Shown here one piece after another: positions 26,856-34,759 of a DNA stretch of 64,000 nt. Each line of letters opens with the position of its first letter. Position 1 is the stretch's first letter. The stretch spans positions 1,524,150 to 1,588,149 of the forward strand of contig CBDDJT010000003.1 of assembly GCA_965229765.1 (NCBI GenBank). The letters run 5' to 3'. The notes under the pieces are model-generated. The model was not told where the DNA came from, did no database searches, and saw only the letters and a list, made by a program, of their open reading frames with translations. The position numbers and the translations under genes are program-made. This DNA comes from ASV31 sp965229765. Its GTDB lineage: Bacteria; Pseudomonadota; Alphaproteobacteria; Rhodobacterales; Rhodobacteraceae.

Positions 26856-28130
26856 ATGCCCAAACGATTCCCGGTCCGTCAGGGCTATCGGATCGACATA
26901 TCCGGCGCGCCGGCGCAGCAGATCGAGGACGCCGCGCCCGCTTTGGCAGCTGCGCTGCTGGGCACTGACCTTGGCGGCCTGCGTGCCCGTCTCGCGGTCG
27001 TCCAGGGCGATCGCGTGACGGTCGGCCAGATCCTGTTCGTGGATCGGGCGCGCCCGGACATCGCCTTTGCCTCGCCGGTCAGCGGCGAGGTCGCCGGCAT
27101 TGACCTTGGCCCGCGCCGAAGCCTTTCGGCGCTGCGCCTGCGCGCCGATGCGCAACAGACTTCCGCCCCGGAACAGGGCGCCCCGGCAAGCACGCCGGGA
27201 GAGCTGCGCGAAACGCTGCTGGCGCGCGGCATGTGGCCGGCCTTTCGCAGCCGCCCGTTTGGCGGCATCCCCGCACCCCGGGCGACCCCCGCCGCGATCT
27301 TCGTCACCGCAATCGACACACGTCCGCTGGCGCCTGACCCGGTGGTGGTGCTGACGGCGCGCAACGACGACCTGCGGCGCGGCATCGCGGCGCTGACCCG
27401 GCTGACAGCAGGGCCGGTCTTCGTCTGCCAGGGGCCGGGACAAGACATGGCGGCGGGACTCGACGGGGCGGAAACCGTGGTGTTCGAAGGCGTCCATCCC
27501 GCCGGGCTGGCCGGAACCCATGTGCACCGCCTGTTTCCCGCGCGCCCTGAACGGCCTGTCTGGACCATCGGGTATCAGGACGTGGCGGCGATCGGGCGGC
27601 TTCTGGAGACGGGGCGTTACGATCCCGTTCGCGTTGTGTCGCTGGGCGGGCCGCGCGCCGCCCGTCCGCGGCTTCTGCGCACGCATCTCGGGGCCAGCCT
27701 GCGTGACCTTACATCCGGGGAGGTGGCGGCGTCCGCCGACGGCCACCCTGCGCGCGTTGTATCGGGCTCGCCCCTTGACGGACGCGAGGCGGCCTATCTG
27801 GGACGCCACGCCTTGCAGGTCAGCCTGCTGGACGGTGTCCGTCCGCCGGGTTCCGAGCGCCTTCTGGACCGGTTGCTGCGCTTGCGCGGACCGGTCGGAC
27901 CCATGCCGATCGTACCGATGGGGCACCTGGAACATGCCCTGCCATTCGGCGTGCCGCCCGTACCCCTTCTGCGGGCGCTGGCGGTCGGCGACACAGAGGC
28001 CGCGGAACGTCTGGGCGCATTGCACATGCTGGAAGAGGATGTCGCGCTGGCCTCGGCGCTTTGCACCAGCGGAGCGGATTACGGCACGCTTCTGCGGCAG
28101 GTGCTGGACGATCTGGCGGAGGCGGCATGA
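26856..28130 (+). CDS. nqrA: Na+-translocating NADH:quinone reductase subunit A
   Basis: 424 residues from ATG 26856 (MPKRFPVRQGYRIDISGAPA). The soluble peripheral subunit begins with the Rnf/Nqr barrel-sandwich region (VVQGDRVTVGQILFVDRARPDIAFASPVSGEV). HVHRLFPARPERPVWTIGYQDV follows, equivalent to the NqrA HxhxP...WxIGYQDV block. VVSGSPLDGREA and PFGVPPVPLLRALAVGD are further NqrA signatures. It lacks the [4Fe-4S] cysteines of RnfC, which separates Nqr from Rnf. First gene of nqrABCDEF-apbE-nqrM. Confidence 0.93.
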   Translation: MPKRFPVRQGYRIDISGAPAQQIEDAAPALAAALLGTDLGGLRARLAVVQGDRVTVGQILFVDRARPDIAFASPVSGEVAGIDLGPRRSLSALRLRADAQQTSAPEQGAPASTPGELRETLLARGMWPAFRSRPFGGIPAPRATPAAIFVTAIDTRPLAPDPVVVLTARNDDLRRGIAALTRLTAGPVFVCQGPGQDMAAGLDGAETVVFEGVHPAGLAGTHVHRLFPARPERPVWTIGYQDVAAIGRLLETGRYDPVRVVSLGGPRAARPRLLRTHLGASLRDLTSGEVAASADGHPARVVSGSPLDGREAAYLGRHALQVSLLDGVRPPGSERLLDRLLRLRGPVGPMPIVPMGHLEHALPFGVPPVPLLRALAVGDTEAAERLGALHMLEEDVALASALCTSGADYGTLLRQVLDDLAEAA

Positions 28131-28954
28131 GGCATATCGCGCTCAACCGGTCGGCCCCGTCCGGCGCACCGCTTCACCGCGGCTGGACGATCCTGCATGT
28201 CACCCTGATTCAGGTTGCGGCGCTGGTCTTGCCGTTTCTGGCCGCGCTTGGCACGGGAGGGCCGGGCGTTCTTGTGACTGGCGGCACGGCCATCGCGACA
28301 GCACTGATCTGGGAGGCGGGATTTGCCCGCGTGCGCAGGCGGGCAATCACCGTTCACGGGCTGACCACCGGCCTGATCGTCGGCGTCATGGCGCCCGTCG
28401 CGGCAGAGCCGTGGCAGATCGCGCTGGCCGTCAGCTTTGGCGCGGTGATCGCCGAGCTGGCCTTCGGGGGGCGCGGCTTCGGCTTTGTCAACGCGGGCCT
28501 GGCGGCGCTGGCGTTCCTGCTTTTCTCGTTCCCCGGGCTGGCGCCGGAGGGTGCATCGACTGCGGTTGCCGTCGCCGCCCTTCCCGGTGGCGCCGCACTG
28601 GTCCTGACGGGCATCGTGTCGTGGCGCGTTCTGGGCGCGGCGGCCATCGGCCTGTTGGGCGTCGTCACCGCGGCGGGCATGGCGCCCGACCCCGCCTTGA
28701 CCGCCGCCGCGCTGGTGTTTCCGCTGATCTTCATCGTGGCCGATCCGATGGGTGCGGCGGTCACGAACCCCGGCCGTGTGGCCCATGGCCTGCTGGCCGG
28801 CGGGCTGGTGGCGCTTTTCATGGGAGCCGACAGCACCGCACCCGATCCCGGACAGATCATCTTTGCCGCGCTGATCGCCAGCATTTTCGCCCCGCTTCTG
28901 GACGAGATCGCGATTCGCGCGATGGCCATGCTGAGGGAGCGGCGCCATGACTAA
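28127..28954 (+). CDS. nqrB: Nqr subunit B, short variant lacking the FMN-attachment motif
   Basis: 275 residues, against about 405-415 in the family. Recognisable parts: the helix and loop IAELAFGGRGFGFVNAGLA (family KEVFGGxGRNFxNPALA), IVADPMGAAVTNPGRVAHGL (family ATDPVSASFTNxGKWxYG), and IFAPLLDEIAI. Between FLLFSFP (about 130-136) and the GIVSWR helix (162-167) only ~25 residues occur where the family has ~75. The DGYSGAT flavinylation loop is missing; the nearest remnant is EGAST (141-145). The N-terminal ~60 residues are also short. The frame is clean and overlaps nqrA by 4 bp and nqrC by 8 bp, so this is not obviously decay. Confidence 0.85.
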   Translation: MRHIALNRSAPSGAPLHRGWTILHVTLIQVAALVLPFLAALGTGGPGVLVTGGTAIATALIWEAGFARVRRRAITVHGLTTGLIVGVMAPVAAEPWQIALAVSFGAVIAELAFGGRGFGFVNAGLAALAFLLFSFPGLAPEGASTAVAVAALPGGAALVLTGIVSWRVLGAAAIGLLGVVTAAGMAPDPALTAAALVFPLIFIVADPMGAAVTNPGRVAHGLLAGGLVALFMGADSTAPDPGQIIFAALIASIFAPLLDEIAIRAMAMLRERRHD

Positions 28955-29738
28955 TCCGATCCGCGCCTTCCTGAACCGGCCGAACGACGACACCGTGAAG
29001 ACTTTCGGCGTCGCGATCGGCGTCGCGCTGATCTCGGCTCTGGTGGTGTCGACCGCCTCGGTCCTGCTAAAGCCGATACAGGACGCCAACATCGCCGCCG
29101 AACAGGCCGCGCGGATGGAGGCGATGCTGGACCAGCTGCCCGGGATGCGCGAGCTGATGATGGAAACCGGCGTCGACGCGCTGGAAACCCGGATGGTGGA
29201 TCTTGGCACCGGCGACTTCCTGCCCGGTGCCGACGCGGCAGGGTTCGACATGCTGGCCGCCGCACAGGACCCCGAGACGTCGATCGCCCTGAGTACCGAG
29301 CAGGACCTTGCCAGCATCAAGCGGCGGTCCACCACGGCGCCTGTCTACCTGTTGCAAAGGGACGGGGCGTTGATGCTGATCGTGCTGCCGGTCTACGGCA
29401 CGGGCTATGCCTCGACCATCCGGGCGATGCTGGCGATGGAGGCGGATCTGCAAACCGTCGCGGCCCTTACCGTTCTGGAACAGGGTGAAACGCCGGGACT
29501 GGGCGCTCGCATCATGGAACCGGACTGGCAGGCGCAATGGCCGGGCACGCAGGCTGTGGCCGAGGACGGAACCCCGGTGATCGAGGTGGTCAAGGGCAGC
29601 GCGTCTGAGACCTGGCAGGTCGATGCCCTGACCGGGGCCACCCGCACCTCTAACGCCGTGCAGTTCCTGCTGCGTTTCTGGCTGGGTCCGGACGGATACG
29701 GGCCGATGCTGGACCGTCTGCGGGCAGAGGGGCTTTGA
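28947..29738 (+). CDS. nqrC: Nqr subunit C (covalent FMN)
   Basis: 263 residues. One N-terminal membrane helix (VKTFGVAIGVALISALVVSTASVLL), then a periplasmic FMN-binding domain. The flavin acceptor is Thr232 in QVDALTGATRTSNAV, a perfect ApbE target (DxxTGAT). GYASTIRAMLAMEADLQTV and TPGLGARI are standard NqrC blocks. It passes electrons between the iron site of NqrD/E and NqrB in known Nqr. Overlaps nqrB by 8 bp. Confidence 0.94.
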   Translation: MTNPIRAFLNRPNDDTVKTFGVAIGVALISALVVSTASVLLKPIQDANIAAEQAARMEAMLDQLPGMRELMMETGVDALETRMVDLGTGDFLPGADAAGFDMLAAAQDPETSIALSTEQDLASIKRRSTTAPVYLLQRDGALMLIVLPVYGTGYASTIRAMLAMEADLQTVAALTVLEQGETPGLGARIMEPDWQAQWPGTQAVAEDGTPVIEVVKGSASETWQVDALTGATRTSNAVQFLLRFWLGPDGYGPMLDRLRAEGL

Positions 29739-29739
29739 C

Positions 29740-30392
29740 ATGAAACTGACCGAGCGCCTGACCGACCCGCTGATCCGCAACAACCCGATCACGCTTCAGA
29801 TCCTCGGAATCTGTTCGGCACTGGCGGTGACGACATCGCTGGGCACCGCGCTGACCATGTCGGTTGCGCTGACCGTGGTGCTGGGCGCGTCGTCCGTCAT
29901 CATCAGTGCGATGCGGGCGCACATTCCGGGGTCGATCCGGCTGATCGTGCAGATCACCATCATCGCCGCGCTGGTCATTGTCATCGACGAAATCCTGCAG
30001 GCCTACGCCTACGAAACCTCGAAACAGCTTTCGATCTTCGTAGGCCTGATCGTCACCAATTGCCTTGTTCTGGGCCGGGCAGAGGCCTTCGCGATGCACA
30101 ATCCACCCCTGCCGTCGCTGGCGGACGGGATCGGCAACGGGCTGGGCTACAGCCTGATCCTGATCGTCGTGGGCACACTGCGCGAGCTGCTTGGCAAAGG
30201 CTCGCTTCTGGGCCAGCCGATCCTGCCGACGGTCGAGAATGGCGGCTGGTTCGAACCGCTCGGCCTGATGGCGCTGGCGCCCTCGGCCTTTTTCATCCTG
30301 GGCCTTCTGGTCTGGGTGATCCGCAGCCGCTGGACCCGACAGGTCGAACAGGCCGAGTTTCGCCTGAAACCCGAAGCAGGGAGGAGCACATC

Positions 30393-30396
<4 letters not shown>
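29740..30396 (+). CDS. nqrD: Nqr subunit D
   Basis: 218 residues, six membrane helices. It keeps both iron-ligand cysteines: C25 in LGICSALAV and C108 in IVTNCLVLGRAEAFA. With the NqrE pair these hold the intramembrane iron centre. LRELLGKGSLLG is a family landmark. Starts 1 bp after nqrC; its stop overlaps the nqrE start (ATGA). Confidence 0.95.
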
Positions 30397-30991
<595 letters not shown>

Positions 30992-30995
<4 letters not shown>

Positions 30996-32212
30996 CGGAA
31001 ATCCTGCTGGGGTCCGCCCTTCTGACGGGGCTTGTCATTCTGCTGTCCCTGGTTGTGCGGGGGGCGCGGGCGGTGCTGTCGCCCGCTGGGCCGGTGACGG
31101 TAACGCTGAATGGCGACACGCAGCTTGCAACGCAGGCGGGTCAGTCCCTGCTGTCGGTGCTTGCAGAGAACGATATCCTCATCCCTTCGGCCTGTGCCGG
31201 GGCGGGCACCTGTGGGCTTTGCCGTGTGCGGGTCACCGAGGGCGGGGGCGACGCACTGCCGACCGAGGCCGCGCGCCTGTCGCGCGCCGATCTCCGCGAC
31301 GGCTACCGTCTGGCTTGCCAGATGCGACTGCGCGGCGACCTGTCTGTCGAGGTGCCGGGCGACCTGATCGGCGCCGAAACCTACGAGGCCGAGATCGCGT
31401 CGGCCCGTTTCCTGACCCCTCTTATCCGCGAGGTGGTCTTTCAGCTGCCAGAGGGCCGCCGCCCCGAGATCGTCGCGGGATCCTTCCTGCAAGTGACTGC
31501 ACCGCCCTATGGCGTCAGCTTCGACCGGCTGGATGTGCCCGGGGCTTTCGAACAGGCTTGGACCCAGATCCGCCCGCTGAAGGTGGCCAGCGACGCCGAG
31601 GTGACGCGCGCCTATTCCATCTCGAACCGGCCAGAGGATTCGGCGGCGGGCCGCGTCGTGCTGAACATACGGCTGGCCCTGCCGCCGCCCACGGTGCCAG
31701 AGGCGCAGCCGGGGATCGTGTCGTCCTACCTGTGTTCGGTAAACCCCGGCGATCCGGTGACGGTGTCCGGCCCGTTCGGCAGCTTCCGTGCACAGGACAC
31801 CGATGCGGAAATGGTGCTGATCGGCGGTGGCGTCGGCATGGCGCCGCTGCGCGCCATCATCCTTGACCAGCTGGGCCGTGTCGGCAGCGGCCGCAAGATC
31901 AGCTTCTGGTACGGCGCGCGCAGCCTGCGAGAACTGTATTATGCCGACGAATTCGACGCGCTTGCCGCGCAGCATCCCAATTTCAGCTGGACGGTCGCCC
32001 TGTCCGAACCCGCGCCCGAGGACGCCTGGCAAGGACCGCAGGGCTTCATACATTCGGTCGTCTGGCAGACCTACCTGCGCGACCATCCCGCGCCAGAGGC
32101 CTGCGAATATTATCTTTGCGGTCCGCCCATGATGATCCGGGCGGTGATGGGTATGCTGGAGGATGCCGGCGTCGACCGGTCCAGTATCTTCAACGACGAT
32201 TTCGGAGTCTGA
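30992..32212 (+). CDS. nqrF: Nqr subunit F (NADH-oxidising flavoprotein)
   Basis: 406 residues. An N-terminal membrane anchor is followed by a [2Fe-2S] domain with C68, C74, C77 and C109 (SACAGAGTCGLC ... LACQ). The ferredoxin-reductase module has FAD motif RAYSISNRPED and NAD motif LIGGGVGMAPLRAII. The C-terminal YLCGPPMMIRAVMGMLEDAG and DDFGV match NqrF. It takes electrons from NADH in the cytoplasm and feeds the membrane subunits. Confidence 0.95.
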
Positions 32213-32215
32213 GCC

Positions 32216-33175
32216 ATGCCGATGACCCGACGCCGATTCCTTGCCGCCGCCAGCGCCGGAACACTTGCGCTGCTGGCACCTGCTGTTGGGGCGGGCGGCA
32301 CGCAGTGGCTTTCCGGCGCTGCCTTTGGCGGGCGATGGCACGCGATACTGCCGCCGGGAACGCCCGTGGCGCCTGTTCGGGCGGCAATCGACGGTGTCGC
32401 GGAACATGCCAACGCGCTCTTTTCGCCCTACCGCTCCGGTAGCGTTCTGACGCGGCTGAATACGCACGGCGGAACCGATTGGCAGCCCGTGCCGCCGGAG
32501 GTCGCAACGCTCGCCCGCGCCGCGCGGGCGCTGCACCACGACAGCGGCGGTGCATTCGATCCGACAGTCGGACCCATCGTGCACCGCTATGGCTATGGCC
32601 CGATCATCGGCAGCGTCGCGCCATTCGAAGCGCTGGAGATCGCCCAAGGCGCGCTGCGCAAGGCCGATCCCGCGCTGACGCTCGACCTTTGCGGGATCGC
32701 CAAGGGTCATGCGCTTGACGCGATGATCGCATCGCTTCGGACCGCCGGCCTGCGCGACGGCCTGCTGGAGTTGGGGGGAGAGGTGCGCACGATTGGCACC
32801 CATCCGGACGGCCGGGCCTGGCAGGTGGGGGTAGAGGACCCGCGCCCCGGCGCGCCGCGTCTTCACCGGCTGATCGCCCCGGGTGCGCGCGCGGTGGCCA
32901 CATCCGGCCATGCGGCGCAGGGCGCGGCGGGCCTAACCCACCTGATCGACCCGCGCCGTGGCGGACCGGCGGACATGCGGCTTCTGTCCGTGACCGTGCT
33001 GGCAGAGACCGCGCAGTCCGCGGACGGACTGGCCACCGCGCTTGCGGTGCTAGGCCCTGATGACGGACCCGCCTGGGCAGACGCCGCGGGCATCGACGCG
33101 CTTTTCCTGCTCGCCGATGGCCCGGGGCTGCGCGACATCACAACCGGCGCATTCGCCGATCACATCCTTGCCTGA
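32216..33175 (+). CDS. apbE: FAD:protein FMN transferase (flavin attachment for Nqr)
   Basis: 319 residues with a twin-arginine leader (MPMTRRRFLAAASAGTLALL). ApbE motifs: LFSPYRSGSVLTRLN, GGAFDPTVGPI, LTLDLCGIAKGHALD, LLELGGEVRTIG and AVATSGHAAQG; the C-terminal metal-binding stretch is SADGLATALAVLG. It attaches FMN through a phosphoester to Thr/Ser in DxxTGAT motifs, here NqrC Thr232. Starts 3 bp after nqrF. Confidence 0.94.
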   Translation: MPMTRRRFLAAASAGTLALLAPAVGAGGTQWLSGAAFGGRWHAILPPGTPVAPVRAAIDGVAEHANALFSPYRSGSVLTRLNTHGGTDWQPVPPEVATLARAARALHHDSGGAFDPTVGPIVHRYGYGPIIGSVAPFEALEIAQGALRKADPALTLDLCGIAKGHALDAMIASLRTAGLRDGLLELGGEVRTIGTHPDGRAWQVGVEDPRPGAPRLHRLIAPGARAVATSGHAAQGAAGLTHLIDPRRGGPADMRLLSVTVLAETAQSADGLATALAVLGPDDGPAWADAAGIDALFLLADGPGLRDITTGAFADHILA

Positions 33176-33184
33176 GGTGCTGTC

Positions 33185-33355
33185 ATGGCGACCCTGATCC
33201 TGAGTTTCACGATTGTGCTGCTGGCGATCGGCGGTCTTGCGCTTGGGGTGATGGCCGGGCGCAAACCGCTCAAGGGGTCCTGCGGCGGGCTGGCCTGTGC
33301 CGGGCTGTCCTGCCGCACCTGCCCGAACCGGAGCGGAGGAACAAGCGATGAGTGA
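33185..33355 (+). CDS. nqrM: Nqr assembly factor NqrM
   Basis: 56 residues. One membrane helix (LILSFTIVLLAIGGLALGVM) is followed by RKPLKGSCGGLACAG and CRTCP. The KxLxGSCGGL block with clustered cysteines is the NqrM (DUF539) signature; NqrM delivers or helps insert the iron shared by NqrD and NqrE. 9 bp after apbE; its last 8 bases overlap the CBS gene. Short enough to be missed by length-filtered gene calling. Confidence 0.9.
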   Translation: MATLILSFTIVLLAIGGLALGVMAGRKPLKGSCGGLACAGLSCRTCPNRSGGTSDE

Positions 33356-33746
33356 CCGCCCCCGCGTCCGTGACTACATGGCCCGAACCCTTGTCACCCT
33401 GACCCCGGAGACGGAAATCAACCGCGCCGCGGCGATCCTGCTCGACCGGGGCATTTCGGGCGCGCCCGTGGTCGATGCCGAGGGCCAGCTTGTCGGCGTT
33501 CTGTCGAAAAAGGACTGCCTGCGCGCCGCCCTTCATGCCGCCTATTTCCGCGAATGGTCCGGCGCCGTGGCCGACTGCATGTCGACGAAGGTCGAGACGC
33601 TCGATGCCGACATGGACATCGTAGAGGCGGCAGAGGCGTTCCTTGCAGCGTCCTACCGGCGTTTCCCGGTCATGAAGGAAGGCGCACTGGTCGGTCAGGT
33701 CAGCCGCGCCGACATCCTGCGCGGGCTCTACGAACACTGGAGCTGA
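33348..33746 (+). CDS. Two-CBS-domain protein, coupled to nqrM
   Basis: 132 residues from ATG 33348-33350. Two CBS motifs: VRDYMARTLVTLTPETEINRA...GISGAPVVDAEGQLVGVLSKKD, then VADCMSTKVETLDADMDIVEA...RFPVMKEGALVGQVSRADILR. CBS pairs bind adenine nucleotides and act as energy sensors. The 8-bp overlap with nqrM places it in the nqr transcript, so a nucleotide-dependent effect on Nqr is a reasonable guess. It has no fused catalytic domain. Confidence 0.88.
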   Translation: MSDRPRVRDYMARTLVTLTPETEINRAAAILLDRGISGAPVVDAEGQLVGVLSKKDCLRAALHAAYFREWSGAVADCMSTKVETLDADMDIVEAAEAFLAASYRRFPVMKEGALVGQVSRADILRGLYEHWS

Positions 33747-33752
33747 GGGACG

Positions 33753-33776
33753 GGCGGGCGCGCCAGCGCGCCCGCC
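33753..33776. terminator. Bidirectional hairpin terminator, nqr operon / SUMF1-like gene
   Basis: Perfect 10-bp GC stem (33753-33762 with 33767-33776) with loop CCAG, in the 38-bp gap between two convergent genes; it can serve both. Confidence 0.7.
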
Positions 33777-33784
33777 GGGCCAGT

Positions 33785-34759
33785 TCAGATGCTTTTGCAG
33801 CAGCGGAATCCGAGGTGATAGTTCTCGTGGCTTGAAGGCGACATCACCGGGGCGCCATGCCAGTACGGCGCGCGCCAGCGGCACCAGTCGGGGTGCGCGT
33901 TGATCTTGTCCCAGATGAACCAGCTTCCCTTCATTTCGGTCACGCCAAGCGTGGTCGATCCGGCGCTTGCCATCTGGTCGGGGCGCAGGGGCAGGTTCAT
34001 GTGCTCTGCCGCGTTGCCGTTCAGGTCATAGACCCCCAGCTGCGAGCGGCAGTTGGGGAAACTGCCCACCGGGTAGTGATTCGATCCGCACTTGTTGAAC
34101 CCGCCGCCCGGGCAGGTCGCGCTTTTCACGCTGTCCTGGGCGCAGATGCCGCGCTGGAAGGTCGGGCCATAGCTCCAGCTCTTCGTGGGTTCGTATTTCG
34201 AGTTGTGCCAGGCCCGCATGGCACCGTGGCTGCCAAGATCGAAACGGTAGTCCGGCGGCTCCAGCGCGCCGGCGCAGGCGCCCTCCCACTCATGCGCGTC
34301 GCACAGGCGCTTGCCCTGGGCCGCACAGATCTGCGCGGCCTCGACCGCCTTTACCCAGACCACGGGATAGGTGCAGGGAATGTTCGGAAACTCGAACATG
34401 TCGATGCAGGCGTTGGCATCTTCCGCACGTTCGGTGCGCGGATCATAGAGCGGCGCCATGTACTTGTCGCCGCAGATCCGTTCGAACCGGCTGTTGCGAT
34501 AGCTTTCCGGCCCGCCGGGGATGCGCGCGGCACACTGTTCGGGCGTCATCGGGCGCTGGTTGATGGCCGGGTTGCCTTGGCCCATGAAGCCGCGCTGTCC
34601 AAAGATCGCGCGGATACGCTCCATCTCGGCGCCGGACAGGCGGTGCACCTGCTGAAGCTGCTGGAACAACACCTCGTTGGCCTGTTGCAGCGCGGATTGC
34701 GCCTGCACGGCCCCGCCTGCCAGAACCATCCCTATGGAAAGCGCCAGTGCGCGGATCAT
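33785..34759 (-). CDS. Secreted SUMF1/FGE-fold protein
   Basis: 324 residues from ATG 34757-34759, with Sec leader MIRALALSIGMVLAGGAVQAQ. The formylglycine-generating-enzyme fold is readable: IDMFEFPNIPCTYPVVWVKA, then AAQGKRLCDAHEWEGACAG, LGVYDLNGNAAEHMNLPL, and the terminal NYHLGFRCCKSI. In true FGE two active-site cysteines lie about five residues apart before GFRC. Here only the second seems present (DWCRWR), so classical sulfatase maturation is doubtful. Cysteine-rich and probably disulfide-bonded in the periplasm. Overlaps the upstream unknown gene by ATGA, implying a joint function. Confidence 0.8.
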   Translation of the reverse strand: MIRALALSIGMVLAGGAVQAQSALQQANEVLFQQLQQVHRLSGAEMERIRAIFGQRGFMGQGNPAINQRPMTPEQCAARIPGGPESYRNSRFERICGDKYMAPLYDPRTERAEDANACIDMFEFPNIPCTYPVVWVKAVEAAQICAAQGKRLCDAHEWEGACAGALEPPDYRFDLGSHGAMRAWHNSKYEPTKSWSYGPTFQRGICAQDSVKSATCPGGGFNKCGSNHYPVGSFPNCRSQLGVYDLNGNAAEHMNLPLRPDQMASAGSTTLGVTEMKGSWFIWDKINAHPDWCRWRAPYWHGAPVMSPSSHENYHLGFRCCKSI

